From an uncultured Bacteroidia bacterium (GTDB lineage Bacteria > Bacteroidota > Bacteroidia > Bacteroidales > F082): 64,000 nucleotides of DNA. Positions 24,752-35,589 of this stretch are shown here, piece by piece (the first letter of the stretch is position 1; every line of letters begins with the position of its first letter). Under the pieces are notes generated by a model. That model did not search any database, was not told the DNA's origin, and saw only the letters and a program-made list of their open reading frames with translations. The stretch is from assembly GCA_902801465.1 (NCBI GenBank), contig CADCIH010000014.1:44301-108300 (forward strand), in the 5' to 3' direction. A program made the translations under genes and the position numbers.

Positions 24752-25752
24752 CTGTTTTGATGCCGACCTATAATGTCGCTCCTTGGGTGGACGAAGCCAT
24801 TCAAAGCGTCCTTAACCAGACTTTTAAGGATTTCGACCTTTTGGTCGTTGATGACGCTTCATCCGACGATACCTTGGCTCATGTGAGAGCCATTGACGAT
24901 CCTCGAATTCGCATTGCGGCATTCCCTAACAACGTGGGTTTGGCTGATAATCTTAATCGAGGATTGGATTTGATTGACTCAGAACTGGTGGCTCGTATGG
25001 ATGGCGATGATATCGCTGAACCTGACTGGTTGGAGACTGGAATAAAAGTCTTGGATAGCCATCCCGAGGTGGGGGTCTGTAGCTTTGGCTTCCAGTTTTT
25101 TGGCACCAAAACATCACTGGTCAGATTCCCGGAATGGAATGAGGATTCAAAAGCCCAAATGCTGTTCGGATGTACCGTGATTGTGCCAGTGTTGAGGCGC
25201 AATGTGTTTGTAGAGAACAACTTATGTTACAGTACTGCTGCTTTTCCTGCCGAGGACTATATGATGTGGTCTAATGTTTACCGTGTGACCCAAGTTTATA
25301 ATGTGCAGCGTACCTTGTTTCATTACCGCTCGCATGAAACACAAATATCAACATCCAAACGTCAGGCTCAGATTGAGAAGTCGAATGCGGTGAGACTTAG
25401 GATGTTGGATTGGCTGAATGATGGTTTTACCGAGGCTGAAAAACGCTATTTCTTGGATGTCTTTGTCCCTTGCGTTGTGGAAGGAAAAACGAGCGTTGAG
25501 GAATTGAAACAATTTGCGAACCTTCTTGTAAGCCGAAACACCCAAGGTCATTATGATGACAAGGCGTTGCGAAGGAAGTTCCAATCACATATTTCATACG
25601 GTACTTTAGATTATTTGGAAAAAACTTATTTTGAGAAAAAATATAGCGTTCGAGGCTATTTTGGTTTTTTGAGGAGTGGCCTGTACGCCGTTTTGCCGCC
25701 TAAGAATCGTAAAAAGATTTTGTTGAAATGTTTGATGGGTAAACGGAAATGA
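24739..25752 (+). CDS. GT2 family glycosyltransferase
   Basis: 337 aa. TVLMPTYNVAPWVDEAIQS, VDDASSDDT, LNRGLDL and the metal motif ARMDGDD are clear, so this is a standard GT-A enzyme. The C-terminal about 100 residues are helical and basic (KNRKKILLKCLMGKRK). It overlaps the deacetylase gene by 4 bases. Confidence 0.9.
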   Translation: MSRITVLMPTYNVAPWVDEAIQSVLNQTFKDFDLLVVDDASSDDTLAHVRAIDDPRIRIAAFPNNVGLADNLNRGLDLIDSELVARMDGDDIAEPDWLETGIKVLDSHPEVGVCSFGFQFFGTKTSLVRFPEWNEDSKAQMLFGCTVIVPVLRRNVFVENNLCYSTAAFPAEDYMMWSNVYRVTQVYNVQRTLFHYRSHETQISTSKRQAQIEKSNAVRLRMLDWLNDGFTEAEKRYFLDVFVPCVVEGKTSVEELKQFANLLVSRNTQGHYDDKALRRKFQSHISYGTLDYLEKTYFEKKYSVRGYFGFLRSGLYAVLPPKNRKKILLKCLMGKRK

Positions 25753-26459
25753 ATATCCTGTATCGTATCAATCGTAAGTTGTATAAATTGTTGCATCCCG
25801 AATTGGGTTGTATCTTGATGCTTCATCGTGTTGTGGCTCAACGTAGTGAAGGAGAAAACCGTGAGCTTGAAATCACTCCTGGCTTTTTAGAACAGACGAT
25901 AAAGGATTATAAGCAAAAGGGCTTTCGCTTTGTTTCTATTGATGAAGTGAGCGAAATACTTGAAAAGGGGAAAATGGATAAACCATTTGTTTGTCTCACT
26001 TTTGATGATGGGTACCGTGACAATTATACTAACGCGTTGGCGATTTTGAAAAAAGAACAAGCACCCTTTACGGTATATGTCACCACAGGATTTATTGATA
26101 ATAAGCAATCGATGTGGTGGTATCCCAACGAGCGGTTAGGATTAAGCTGTGATGAGTTACTTAACCTTGCCGCGGAGCCCTTGTGTACTATAGGTGCTCA
26201 TACGGTCACCCATCCAAAGCTTGAAAACCTTTCAATTCAAGAACAACGTGTAGAGATAAAACAATCAAAACAAGATCTGGAACGTCTATTAGGACACTCT
26301 GTAAATCATTTTTCGTATCCCCATGGATCTTATAATGAGGATACGATAGCTATTATAGAAGAAAGTGGCTTCCATACAGCCCTTATGGCTTGGGGTGGCG
26401 TTGTCAGGCGAGGGGATAATCCAATGCTATTGCATCGAACCATCTTGAAACAAGAATAG
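25749..26459 (+). CDS. Polysaccharide deacetylase (NodB homology, CE4)
   Basis: 236 aa. The CE4 motifs are in place: LTFDDGYRDNY with the catalytic base and metal Asp, HTVTHPKLENLS with the two metal His, and FSYPHGSYNED. There is no signal peptide, although the N-terminus (LYRINRKLYKLL) is basic. It would remove N-acetyl groups from an amino sugar of a lipid-linked intermediate. A second, divergent deacetylase-like gene lies at 43140-43868. Confidence 0.88.
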   Translation: MNILYRINRKLYKLLHPELGCILMLHRVVAQRSEGENRELEITPGFLEQTIKDYKQKGFRFVSIDEVSEILEKGKMDKPFVCLTFDDGYRDNYTNALAILKKEQAPFTVYVTTGFIDNKQSMWWYPNERLGLSCDELLNLAAEPLCTIGAHTVTHPKLENLSIQEQRVEIKQSKQDLERLLGHSVNHFSYPHGSYNEDTIAIIEESGFHTALMAWGGVVRRGDNPMLLHRTILKQE

Positions 26460-26471
26460 TGTATTGTTGAA

Positions 26472-27458
26472 ATGTTAAAATACGATCAGATAAAACAATG
26501 GCGTAGGGCCTTGATTTCGTCAAATGGTCAAGTTCAATATTTTAATTTCTGGGACAAACAGACCGCTGATGAAATCTGGTTTACTGGTTTTTTGAAAAGC
26601 CGTGGTTTTTTTGACCGGTTTCCCCATGCGAACTTTGCCTTCTTTTCCACATTAGGTAGTGTTCAGCTATTGCGTGTTGACGAGCTCTTGCATCCGTTTG
26701 GAAGAAATAGAAAACGTGTTTTTTTCACTGGAGAGAACGTCCATTACCAAGTTTTTAAAGATTATGAGAAAAATCTATTGGATTACCCATCCATAGATCT
26801 TTCTCTTGGATTTGATTATGTAGATGATGCTCGTTATCTGCGTTTCCCGATCTGGATTCTTGAAATGTTTCCTCCTAATTCAAATATCAATGATATTAAG
26901 AGGATATGCAGTCTACTGAGCTTCCGGAAACTTGAAGACAGTCGTAACCGCTTTTGCGCTTTGGTAGCTGGAACCAGTACGATGCTTGGAACGGAGAGTT
27001 TGGAGATGCGGAAAAGGATGGTGGAGAAATTAAACCTCATTGACCGAGTGGACTGTGCTGGCAAATTGTTGAGGAATACCGAAGAATTGCAGGAAAGGTT
27101 TCATGACGACAAGGCGGAATTCTTGAAACTTTACAGGTTTTTTATCTGTCCTGAGAATATTTCCGTGGCAGGCTATGTGACAGAAAAGGTTTTCCACGCT
27201 ATAGGTTCTGGCTGTATTCCCATTTACAATGGTTCGCTCAATAATCCAGAACCCGAAGTGCTTAACCACCATGCTATTCTGTTTTGGGAGAGAGGGGGAG
27301 ATAATACATTTTTGTTGCAACAAACTGAGCAACTGCACAATCATCACAAGCTCTTTAAAGATTTTTTTGAGCAGCCTCGCCTGAAGGACAATGCTTGGGA
27401 AATAGTGGCTGCTTATTTTGCTATTTTGGAACAGAAACTGAATAATTTATTGCGATAA
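26472..27458 (+). CDS. GT10 alpha-1,3/4-fucosyltransferase family protein
   Basis: 328 aa. The GT10 donor-binding signature is unmistakable: [19 protein letters not shown] followed by [13 protein letters not shown], at about residues 222-253. FFTGENV near residue 90 matches the family acceptor-side Glu motif. Bacterial members transfer L-fucose from GDP-fucose, making Lewis-like structures in Helicobacter and Bacteroides. It implies that the polysaccharide carries fucose or a close analogue, and it fits the FucP importer upstream. No GDP-fucose synthesis genes (gmd, fcl, fkp) are in the window. Confidence 0.88.
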   Translation: MLKYDQIKQWRRALISSNGQVQYFNFWDKQTADEIWFTGFLKSRGFFDRFPHANFAFFSTLGSVQLLRVDELLHPFGRNRKRVFFTGENVHYQVFKDYEKNLLDYPSIDLSLGFDYVDDARYLRFPIWILEMFPPNSNINDIKRICSLLSFRKLEDSRNRFCALVAGTSTMLGTESLEMRKRMVEKLNLIDRVDCAGKLLRNTEELQERFHDDKAEFLKLYRFFICPENISVAGYVTEKVFHAIGSGCIPIYNGSLNNPEPEVLNHHAILFWERGGDNTFLLQQTEQLHNHHKLFKDFFEQPRLKDNAWEIVAAYFAILEQKLNNLLR

Positions 27459-27465
27459 AAATACT

Positions 27466-28086
27466 ATGTTTCAACATCTTGATATCATAAAAACCTTTTT
27501 GTTGATGAGGAGAATTAATAAGCTCAAAGGTACAAAATCAAAAATTCGTGTGTATCGCCACACAGCATTGGATATTGCTTCTAATGCTAAAATATCAGTC
27601 AATAGAGGGAATCTTTCAATAAACAAAAATTGGAATAAGAAAGGAAGCTTGTTTCCATTTTTGCTTTATGTTGGGGAGAGAGGAGAGATACAGGTGAATG
27701 GCACTTTTGATATTTATGCAGGAGGGAAGATTTATGTGAATCCGAATGCTGTGTTGAAATTGGGTAGTGGGTATATAAATCATAATGTGAACATTAGTGT
27801 ATTTAAAGAAGTTGCTATTGGTGAAGGATGTGTGATTTCTGAAAATGTTATTATACGAGATAGTGATAATCACAAAATCAAAGGTAATAACAAATTAGAA
27901 ACGGCTTCAATTAATATAGGCAACCATGTTTGGATTGGTATGAATGCTGTTGTTTTGAAAGGCGTGACAATTGGCGATGGAGCAATTATTGCAGCTGGTG
28001 CCGTTGTTACGCATGATGTACCGTCCAATACTTTAGTTGCTGGTGTGCCTGCCAAAATTATAAAACAAGACGTGTCATGGGAATAA
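27466..28086 (+). CDS. Hexapeptide-repeat acyltransferase
   Basis: 206 aa. A left-handed beta-helix of hexapeptide repeats runs from about residue 50 ([20 protein letters not shown] precedes it) to the typical end [40 protein letters not shown] and GVPAKII. This is the WcaF/CatB-type O- or N-acetyltransferase family using acetyl-CoA. The gene is strikingly AT-rich compared with its neighbours, suggesting separate acquisition. Confidence 0.88.
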   Translation: MFQHLDIIKTFLLMRRINKLKGTKSKIRVYRHTALDIASNAKISVNRGNLSINKNWNKKGSLFPFLLYVGERGEIQVNGTFDIYAGGKIYVNPNAVLKLGSGYINHNVNISVFKEVAIGEGCVISENVIIRDSDNHKIKGNNKLETASINIGNHVWIGMNAVVLKGVTIGDGAIIAAGAVVTHDVPSNTLVAGVPAKIIKQDVSWE

Positions 28087-28096
28087 ATAATTGTCT

Positions 28097-29056
28097 ATGC
28101 CTAAACTTTCCATAATCATACCTGCCTATAATGTAGAGGCATTTCTTCAACAATGTCTTGACAGCATTTTTTCACAGAAAGATGCTGATGTGGAGGTTTT
28201 GTGCATTGATGATGGTAGTATCGACGGAACACCTCGGCTGTTGCAAGACTATGCTGCTGAACATCATAATCTGCGTGTTCTCACCCAGCCTAACCAAGGG
28301 ATGAGCACCGCTCGCAATTGGGGATTGAAAGAGGCAACAGGAGAGTATGTGATGTTTGTGGATAGCGATGATTGGCTTTGTGAAGATTCACTAGCGAAAC
28401 TGTTGGCCACTTTGAACGGTGAGGATGTGATTTGCTTCAATGCGAAGAAGTACTTTGAAAAGACAAATGAGTATAAGGATAATAATATACCTTATGTGGA
28501 TGGTGTGATAAAAGGTTGGGATTATTTCAACAAAGTTCGTCTGATTCCCTCAGAAATCCATTTTGTGTGTATTTGGCAACGGGTCTATCGACGGGCCTTC
28601 TTGAAGGAAAACAATCTGTGTTTTGTTGAGGGAATACGGCGCGCTGAGGACGATCTTTTCAGCACGATGGTGATGTATCATGCCCAAACATTGAAGGTCA
28701 TCAGCGATTATGTGTATGTCTATCGTGTTCGAGACAATAGTATTACTACTACAGTCGACATCAATCGTTGGTACGACAGCTTGAAAGTACTGGAAATAAT
28801 GGCTGATTTTTTTGTTCCTCTGAAGGGCGTGGATAAGTCGGCGATATATCAAGTACTGGCCTCGAGTTATATCAATCAATTCTCCTCAAAGACACAGGCT
28901 TTATACGGTGATCATGACAAGGAACTTCGAGGACGAATAAAATGGGAATATTTCGAAGAGGTCTGCATTACTTCACGTCACATGCGTTTGTGTGGGCTTA
29001 TTCGGATAAGTCCTAAGTTGTTTCGTTTTTATGAATCTTTGACAAAGTTAATTTGA
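28097..29056 (+). CDS. GT2 family glycosyltransferase
   Basis: 319 aa from ATG 28097; a TTG two codons upstream is a weaker start. SIIIPAYNVEAFLQQCLDSI, IDDGSIDGTP, NQGMSTARNWG and FVDSDDWL (metal motif) give a typical GT-A enzyme. C-terminal half carries Trp and Tyr-rich acceptor region. Followed after one base by the MBOAT gene. Confidence 0.9.
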   Translation: MPKLSIIIPAYNVEAFLQQCLDSIFSQKDADVEVLCIDDGSIDGTPRLLQDYAAEHHNLRVLTQPNQGMSTARNWGLKEATGEYVMFVDSDDWLCEDSLAKLLATLNGEDVICFNAKKYFEKTNEYKDNNIPYVDGVIKGWDYFNKVRLIPSEIHFVCIWQRVYRRAFLKENNLCFVEGIRRAEDDLFSTMVMYHAQTLKVISDYVYVYRVRDNSITTTVDINRWYDSLKVLEIMADFFVPLKGVDKSAIYQVLASSYINQFSSKTQALYGDHDKELRGRIKWEYFEEVCITSRHMRLCGLIRISPKLFRFYESLTKLI

Positions 29057-29057
29057 G

Positions 29058-30488
29058 GTGCTTTTTACTTCCGCTGAGTTTCTGGTTTTTCTTCCAATAG
29101 TATTTGCCCTCTATTGGATTTTGGCACGTCAGCTAAAATGGCAGAATGCGTTAATTGTAGTGGCAAGCTATGTTTTCTATGGCTGGTGGGATTGGCGTTT
29201 TTTGCTGTTGATAGCATTCACTTCACTATGCAGTTACGTGTTCGGACTGTTGATTAGTAAGAATCTGTCGGAAGGAAAGGAGAGAAAGGCGCGTTGGTAT
29301 AATGTGTTGAATATTGTAATAAATATTGCTATACTGGCACTTTTTAAATACCATAATTTCTTTATTGAATCGCTTATTGCGTTGTTCCCTTCCATTGGCG
29401 CTGAAAAGTTGTTGCTTAACCTGATTTTGCCCGTGGGTATCAGCTTCTATACCTTCCAAGCGTTGAGTTATACCATTGATGTGTATAGACGGAAGATAGA
29501 ACCAACCCGGGATGTGACGCAGTTTTTCGCTTACGTCAGCTTTTTCCCGCAGTTGGTCGCAGGTCCTATTGAAAGAGCTACTCAGTTGTTGCCTCAATTT
29601 GGCAAGCAAAAACAATTTGACTATGTTGTGGCGGTAGATGGCATTCGGCAGATGTTGTGGGGCTTCTTCAAAAAGATTGTGGTGGCCGACAACTGTGCCG
29701 TATTTGTTGATGCCATTTGGGGAGATTATGCTGGTCAGCATGGTAGTACTTTGGTGGTGGCGGCCTTTTTGTTCTCTATCCAAATTTATTGTGACTTTTC
29801 AGGCTATAGCGATATTGCCATTGGCTGTGCAAAACTCTTTGGAATTAAGTTAATGCGGAACTTCAATGTTCCTTATTTCAGCCGCGACATCGCTGAGTTT
29901 TGGCGTCGATGGCATATTTCTTTAACAACATGGTTCCGCGACTATATATATATTCCTTTGGGTGGTAGCCGAGTCTCAAAGGCTAAAGTGATTCGGAACA
30001 CGTTGATTATCTTCTTGGTGAGCGGTTTGTGGCATGGAGCAAATTGGACATTCGTGGCATGGGGTGCATATCATGCGGTCTTGTTTCTTCCTCTGATTCT
30101 CTTGGGGAAAAACCGAAAATATACCAATGTGGTCGCAGAAGGGAAGTTGTTTCCTTCTATAAAAGAGTTTGCACAGATGTTGCTTACGTTTCTGTTGGCA
30201 ATGATAGGTTGGGTGCTCTTCCGTTCAGAAACCATTGGACAAGCATGGGCTTTCCTGGGAGGAATGTTTAGTAAATCGCTGTTTGCTGTGCCGTCTGTTC
30301 CTATTAAGACGTTGCTGTTCGTTTTAGTGATGCTGGTAGTAGAATGGATCCAAAGGGAAAGGGAACATGGTTTTGCTATGGAAGGAATAAAGTTAGGGGT
30401 GTTACGATATACTTGTTATATTGCAGTGTTGGTAGTTATTTTTATTTTTGGCGTGTTCAACGAAATGTTCATTTATTTCCAATTCTGA
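29058..30488 (+). CDS. MBOAT family O-acyltransferase
   Basis: 476 aa polytopic membrane protein starting with GTG. The AlgI/DltB/PatA signature is clear: FFPQLVAGPIERATQLLPQF, YCDFSGYSDIAIG, NVPYFSRDIAEFWRRWHISL, and the catalytic His in SGLWHGANWTFVAWG. Such proteins pass acyl (usually acetyl) groups across the inner membrane to a periplasmic partner. The partner is very likely the SGNH-like protein starting 4 bases downstream. Confidence 0.94.
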   Translation: MLFTSAEFLVFLPIVFALYWILARQLKWQNALIVVASYVFYGWWDWRFLLLIAFTSLCSYVFGLLISKNLSEGKERKARWYNVLNIVINIAILALFKYHNFFIESLIALFPSIGAEKLLLNLILPVGISFYTFQALSYTIDVYRRKIEPTRDVTQFFAYVSFFPQLVAGPIERATQLLPQFGKQKQFDYVVAVDGIRQMLWGFFKKIVVADNCAVFVDAIWGDYAGQHGSTLVVAAFLFSIQIYCDFSGYSDIAIGCAKLFGIKLMRNFNVPYFSRDIAEFWRRWHISLTTWFRDYIYIPLGGSRVSKAKVIRNTLIIFLVSGLWHGANWTFVAWGAYHAVLFLPLILLGKNRKYTNVVAEGKLFPSIKEFAQMLLTFLLAMIGWVLFRSETIGQAWAFLGGMFSKSLFAVPSVPIKTLLFVLVMLVVEWIQREREHGFAMEGIKLGVLRYTCYIAVLVVIFIFGVFNEMFIYFQF

Positions 30489-30492
30489 ACTG

Positions 30493-31434
30493 ATGAGGCG
30501 TTTTTTATTAAAAACCGGTATCACTATATTGGTTTTACTTGCAGTTGCATGGGGATTTGATGTGTTTTTGACCTCAAACCTGCATCACTCCAAAGCTCGC
30601 ATGTTTAACACCTATAATGCCATTTTTAGTGACACTTTGCATAGTGATGTGGTGATTATGGGTTCCTCTCGAGGACAGGTTCAGTACAACCCACTCATCT
30701 TGGATAGCGTTCTTGGTTTCAATAGCTATAATCTTAGTGTGGATGGACGTTGTATTGATGCCGAAATAGTGATGTATAATATTTTCCGTAAACATGCGCC
30801 AAAACCGAAGTTTATTATACAAAACATTGATTTTGGAACTCTTCAACGTAGCAATGGTTATGAACGGGAACAATACACTCCTTATTTGCGCAAGGACGAT
30901 CTTTTCAAGCAAATAAAAGAGACCGAAGGCTTTACTTGGGCGGATCGATGGCTTCCATTGGTGCGGTATGCAGGATATCATGAAGTAATAAAAGAAGGCC
31001 TTTGTATAAAGAACAAATTGGGTAAACCCACAATGATTAAAGGTTGGTGCGGACATGACGATGAGTGGGATGGTAGCATGTTTGATGCCGTTGCTTCAGT
31101 CCCGTTTAAGGTGAATCCCGAGGCAGTTGAAATGTTTGACAACTATCTTGCTGAATGCAAGGCCGAAGGAATTCAAGTGGTTATGGTTTATGCTCCGATT
31201 TATATTGGGGTCACTGAGAAAATGGATTCTGTTCAATCCATGTTTGACTATTACCAATCCTTCGCAGAACGATATGGAATACCTGTTCTGAATTACACGT
31301 ACGACAGCCTTTGTTATGACACTGACTTCTTCTATAATGCTACCCATTTGAATAAAAAAGGTGCGGAATTGTTTTCTGTGAAACTTGCTCGGGATTTAGA
31401 TGAAATGTTGAAACTGAAAAAAGGTGGTTTGTGA
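30493..31434 (+). CDS. SGNH-like membrane-anchored partner of MBOAT acyltransferase
   Basis: 313 aa from ATG 30493. One N-terminal membrane anchor (TGITILVLLAVAWGFDVF) is followed by a periplasmic domain. VIMGSSRGQVQYNP provides the nucleophile-type Ser block and NATHLNKKGAELF the C-terminal His block, with Asn where many members have Asp. This fits the DltD/AlgJ-like proteins that finish MBOAT-dependent O-acetylation of exported polysaccharide. Similarity outside these blocks is weak, so the exact reaction is inferred from the pairing. Confidence 0.75.
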   Translation: MRRFLLKTGITILVLLAVAWGFDVFLTSNLHHSKARMFNTYNAIFSDTLHSDVVIMGSSRGQVQYNPLILDSVLGFNSYNLSVDGRCIDAEIVMYNIFRKHAPKPKFIIQNIDFGTLQRSNGYEREQYTPYLRKDDLFKQIKETEGFTWADRWLPLVRYAGYHEVIKEGLCIKNKLGKPTMIKGWCGHDDEWDGSMFDAVASVPFKVNPEAVEMFDNYLAECKAEGIQVVMVYAPIYIGVTEKMDSVQSMFDYYQSFAERYGIPVLNYTYDSLCYDTDFFYNATHLNKKGAELFSVKLARDLDEMLKLKKGGL

Positions 31435-31483
31435 TAGATTAAAACCAAAGAAATAGTCGTTTATTATTGAATGCCCCGATGCT

Positions 31484-32437
31484 ATGAAGTTTTCCGTGAT
31501 TATGCCACTCTATAACAAAGGTCCTTACGTGGCAAAAGCCATCCAAAGTGTGTTGGCTCAATCCTTTGTGGATTATGAACTGATTGTGATGGATGATGGC
31601 AGCAAGGACGATTCTGCGGTAATTGCCGCTCATGCCATTGGTGGAAAGGGGAACTGCCGCTTGATTCGTCAAGAAAACGTGGGTGTGAGTATGGCACGAA
31701 ACAACGGTGTGGCAGCATCTCATGGTGATTACCTCTGCTTTTTGGATGCCGATGATTGGTGGGAACCGACCTTTTTGGAAGAGATGTCAAAACTAATTGA
31801 GGAGTTTCCTGATGCTGGCATCTATGGAACCAATTACACCATTGTGAACGAAACCAAGCATAAAACCCGAGTAGCTCCAATAGGTGTTGAATGTGGATTT
31901 CACAAAGGTTACATTAATTATTGTCAGGTATATGCAAAGACTTTGGCAATGCCGTTGACCTCGATTTCGGTGGCAATCCCTAGATTTGTTTTTAAAGAGA
32001 TGAAAGGCTTTCCCAAAGGAATCAAGTTGGGAGAAGATTTTTTGCTTTGGATCCATATCGCTTTGAAACACAAAGTGGTTTTTTTGAACAAGCCGTTGGC
32101 ATTTTATAATCAGGATGTGGAGGTCGCGAATCGGGGGACAAACCGATTGCATAATCCCCAAGAGCACATGCTTTGGAATTTGGATGATTTAGAGCCACTG
32201 GAACAAATAGACGAAGATTATAAGCAGTTGATTGATAATCTGCGCACATATAGTCTTCTGCCATATTATCTCTCATCAACATACCAAGCTTGCGCCCAAA
32301 GTGAGTTGAATAAAGTGGACTGGAAACGCCAACCTAAACATATCTCTCGTCTTTATCGAAAACCCATTTGGACACTGAGATTGCGTAGCAAAGTCCTAAG
32401 AATCGGTTCAAGGATGAAACAATGCATTAGATTATGA
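31484..32437 (+). CDS. GT2 family glycosyltransferase
   Basis: 317 aa. SVIMPLYNKGPYVAKAIQSV, MDDGSKDDSA, NVGVSMARNNG and the metal motif FLDADDWWEP are typical of the GT-A fold. Followed by a 4-base overlap with the next putative glycosyltransferase. Donor unknown. Confidence 0.9.
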   Translation: MKFSVIMPLYNKGPYVAKAIQSVLAQSFVDYELIVMDDGSKDDSAVIAAHAIGGKGNCRLIRQENVGVSMARNNGVAASHGDYLCFLDADDWWEPTFLEEMSKLIEEFPDAGIYGTNYTIVNETKHKTRVAPIGVECGFHKGYINYCQVYAKTLAMPLTSISVAIPRFVFKEMKGFPKGIKLGEDFLLWIHIALKHKVVFLNKPLAFYNQDVEVANRGTNRLHNPQEHMLWNLDDLEPLEQIDEDYKQLIDNLRTYSLLPYYLSSTYQACAQSELNKVDWKRQPKHISRLYRKPIWTLRLRSKVLRIGSRMKQCIRL

Positions 32438-33450
32438 AAGTATTTATTGATCCAGAAGATGATATACAATACATGAGTTTTTACATCAAAGGCTTATTTG
32501 ACTTATTTGGTAAGGAAAATGTATCATTTAGGTTTCATGCTTTTGATGAGATACCCATCGAAGAGCGCTACACCCGTACGATGCGAGTAATAATAAAGAA
32601 AGGTGTGATTGAAAAGCGCTATGTCATAGATACAAACGATAATTATCGTGTCAACGATGTGCTGTATAATTGGAGCGATGTGTATGGTAGTGTAAATGCA
32701 AACTACGCAAAAACACAGGAGTGTTTTCATGGCAAATTGGTCTCATTATGCCCGTCATTTGCTATAAAATATACGGGGTTGGGAGATGCATGCGTTCAAG
32801 CTATTAGGGGAGGGTTGAAAACACATAGAAATAAGAAAAAGTACTTGGGTTGTTGGAAACGAATGATTCAGCGTCCTCAGTTGGAGGACTATTATTATAC
32901 TGAACCACAGGAAAATTATGTTTTTCATCTTTCAACATTATGGCAGAGCGACGAGTGGAATCGAAATGATTTAGGGGTGAATTTGCGTAGATCGTATTTT
33001 ATTAGAGCTTGTAAAGAATTGCGTCCTCAATTGCTTTTTGAAGGTGGCTTGGTCTCCTATAGGACGGACAGTGAAGCTCAGCAATTTGCAGATTGTTTGT
33101 GTCAGCGGTATTGTAGCGAGGATTGTTTAAAACAGACTAAAGCGTCAGCTATAGTATTCAATACTCCTGCATATTGGGATTGTCATGGATGGAAATTGGG
33201 GGAATACATGGCACTCGGGAAGGCCGTGTTATCGACCCCGCTTTCCAATGATTTGCCATCTCCTTTAGTCCATGGTACACATATTCATCTTGTTGAAGAT
33301 TGTTCTATAAATGCTTTTGAAGAGAACGTTTTGTTTTTGATGAGGAATAAGGACTATCGCAACAGATTGGAGCACAATATTCTGAAATATTGGATGAAAT
33401 ATGGAACCCCAGAGGCATCTTTAAAATTACTGGGTATTACTAAACATTAA
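32434..33450 (+). CDS. Putative GT-B glycosyltransferase
   Basis: 338 aa, soluble. Overall family match is weak. The segment [20 protein letters not shown] with [20 protein letters not shown] resembles the donor-binding end of GT4-like enzymes, where a Glu-containing loop contacts the nucleotide. The N-terminal half ([20 protein letters not shown]) has no motif I know. Position between a GT2 gene and the epimerase supports a glycosyltransferase role. Confidence 0.6.
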   Translation: MKVFIDPEDDIQYMSFYIKGLFDLFGKENVSFRFHAFDEIPIEERYTRTMRVIIKKGVIEKRYVIDTNDNYRVNDVLYNWSDVYGSVNANYAKTQECFHGKLVSLCPSFAIKYTGLGDACVQAIRGGLKTHRNKKKYLGCWKRMIQRPQLEDYYYTEPQENYVFHLSTLWQSDEWNRNDLGVNLRRSYFIRACKELRPQLLFEGGLVSYRTDSEAQQFADCLCQRYCSEDCLKQTKASAIVFNTPAYWDCHGWKLGEYMALGKAVLSTPLSNDLPSPLVHGTHIHLVEDCSINAFEENVLFLMRNKDYRNRLEHNILKYWMKYGTPEASLKLLGITKH

Positions 33451-33485
33451 TCCAATTGTGGATATTGAATTATCATTTAATAGAA

Positions 33486-34634
33486 ATGAAGAAAATATTA
33501 CTTGTTTTCGGAACCCGTCCCGAAGCCATTAAGATGGCGCCGTTGATTCATGGGTTTAAGAAACATCCTGACCAATTTGTAACTATGGTTTGCGTGACCG
33601 GTCAGCATCGTGAGATGCTGGATCAAGTGCTGGATCTTTTTCAAATCGTTCCTGATGTGGATTTGAACATCATGAAAAGCGGACAGGATCTGTATGATGT
33701 GACAAGCCGGGTGTTGGTTGGTATGCGGGACGTGCTTAAAGACCTAAAGCCAGATGTAGTCCTTGTGCATGGCGACACTACGACTTCGATGGCGGCTGCC
33801 TTGGCTGCGTTTTACCAGCAGATCCCAGTAGGACATGTGGAGGCTGGACTCCGTACAGGCAACATCTATAGCCCGTGGCCGGAAGAGATGAACCGGTTGA
33901 TGACGGGAAGGATTGCAACCTATCATTTTTCGCCCACACCGCTTTCAAAACAAAACTTGCTGAAAGAAAATGTGAATGCCGAAAATATCGTTGTGACAGG
34001 GAACACTGTGATCGACGCGTTGCATTGGGTGGTCAATAAAATTCATTCGGAACAAGGGCTTAGAGCATCACTGCACGAGAGTATCTTTGATTTTGGCTAT
34101 GATACAAATAGATTGGTTCATGGGAAACGCTTGGTGTTAATCACAGGCCACCGTCGTGAGAATTTTGGTGAAGGCTTTTTGAACATTTGTCATGCGATTA
34201 AATCGTTGTCGTTGAATTATCCAGAAGTCGATTTTGTATACCCTGTGCATCTTAATCCTAATGTCAGGAAACCCGTCATGGAGATTTTGGGTGACGGCTC
34301 TCAAAATGTGTTTCTGATTGATCCATTGCAATATCTTCCATTTGTTTTTCTCATGGAGCAATCCTATTTGATTTTGACTGATAGTGGCGGTATTCAAGAG
34401 GAAGCTCCTGGACTTGGCAAGCCTGTGTTGGTCATGCGTAACACCACGGAACGTCCCGAGGCGGTGGATGCAGGGACGGTCTTGTTAGTGGGGGCTGATC
34501 AAGATAGAATCGAACAAGGTGTGTCACAGTTGTTGGATGACAACAACCTTTATGGAAAGATGAGTGAGGCGGTCAACCCTTACGGTGACGGATTGGCCTG
34601 TGACAGAATTGTCGATTTTTTAAAAAATGCTTGA
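33486..34634 (+). CDS. wecB: UDP-N-acetylglucosamine 2-epimerase (non-hydrolysing)
   Basis: 382 aa from ATG 33486. The family markers are present: [49 protein letters not shown] and [11 protein letters not shown]. It makes UDP-ManNAc from UDP-GlcNAc. With WbpD and WbpE homologues upstream it could instead act like WbpI on UDP-GlcNAc3NAcA, giving UDP-ManNAc3NAcA; WecB and WbpI are homologous and I cannot separate them by eye. No UDP-ManNAc dehydrogenase is nearby. Confidence 0.92.
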   Translation: MKKILLVFGTRPEAIKMAPLIHGFKKHPDQFVTMVCVTGQHREMLDQVLDLFQIVPDVDLNIMKSGQDLYDVTSRVLVGMRDVLKDLKPDVVLVHGDTTTSMAAALAAFYQQIPVGHVEAGLRTGNIYSPWPEEMNRLMTGRIATYHFSPTPLSKQNLLKENVNAENIVVTGNTVIDALHWVVNKIHSEQGLRASLHESIFDFGYDTNRLVHGKRLVLITGHRRENFGEGFLNICHAIKSLSLNYPEVDFVYPVHLNPNVRKPVMEILGDGSQNVFLIDPLQYLPFVFLMEQSYLILTDSGGIQEEAPGLGKPVLVMRNTTERPEAVDAGTVLLVGADQDRIEQGVSQLLDDNNLYGKMSEAVNPYGDGLACDRIVDFLKNA

Positions 34635-35589
34635 GAATAATAGGATAACTCAATCGGAGAGTACCGCATTGTCCATCATCAGAGTCTTTGCGATGGTGCT
34701 AATAGTGTTGTGCCATATTGCTCAATGCTATGGCATGAAGGTGGCTTGGCTGTTGAATGTGGGCGTTCAAATCTTCTTTTTCATGTCGGGTTTTCTCTAT
34801 GGCAAACTAGAACTGCCGTCATCACCTTTTGCATTTTATAAGAAACGTTTTGTAAAGGTATATTTGCCTTATTTCGTTTGGGTGACTTTGATAGTGAGTG
34901 TATATGTACTATTTAATCTTTATAAGCCCAATAAATGGCAAATTGTATTGTATCTTTTTAATTTACAATGGTTTGCGACTCCAATTGATGGATTGAACCA
35001 TCTATGGTTCCTCACGGTATTGATGGTGGGCTACCTGTTGACGCCTTGGGTGAAAAGGTTTCTTAAAAAATATCCTCTGTTTTGTGTTTTGGCTTTTGTG
35101 ATTGGCTGTGTCGTTGAGTTTGTAATCATAAAGAAGTTCTATAGTTTATTTGCTTGGGTGGCACTTTATTTTGCGGGGATGTTGTATGGCGCATTCGATT
35201 CGAAGAAACTTTCAAATGTCGTTATTCTTGTTGCTGGTGCCTTTTTGATCGTAATGGGAATGTCATTTAAAATTGATTGGTTGACCCAAGTAGAATATCG
35301 TTACCATTCCATTTGGTTGCATTGGACCTTAGGGCTGTTTTTGTTTGTGGTTTTATTCAGAGTTCTTTCACAGCTCATCAAATCGGATGAGAAACATGTT
35401 GCCTTAAAGCATTTGGATCAAATCTCATACGAGGTGTATTTAACACATCATCCATTGATTTTAGGCCCTTTGTCTATGATGTTCATTACACGCTATAGTT
35501 TGGTGAATGTTTTGTTGATGTTAATGACTGTCTATGTGTTATCAAGAGTTTTGCATTATGTAGGCTCTTTCACAAATAAACTATTATGA
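34627..35589 (+). CDS. Acyltransferase family 3 (OafA-like) membrane protein
   Basis: 320 aa with about ten membrane segments. The N-terminal [19 protein letters not shown] contains the Arg-x10-His pattern of acyltransferase-3 proteins, and [10 protein letters not shown] follows. The C-terminal [15 protein letters not shown] is also typical. It would O-acetylate a sugar of the polymer or its lipid-linked precursor in the membrane. It overlaps the epimerase by 8 bases and the next gene by 4. Confidence 0.88.
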   Translation: MLENNRITQSESTALSIIRVFAMVLIVLCHIAQCYGMKVAWLLNVGVQIFFFMSGFLYGKLELPSSPFAFYKKRFVKVYLPYFVWVTLIVSVYVLFNLYKPNKWQIVLYLFNLQWFATPIDGLNHLWFLTVLMVGYLLTPWVKRFLKKYPLFCVLAFVIGCVVEFVIIKKFYSLFAWVALYFAGMLYGAFDSKKLSNVVILVAGAFLIVMGMSFKIDWLTQVEYRYHSIWLHWTLGLFLFVVLFRVLSQLIKSDEKHVALKHLDQISYEVYLTHHPLILGPLSMMFITRYSLVNVLLMLMTVYVLSRVLHYVGSFTNKLL

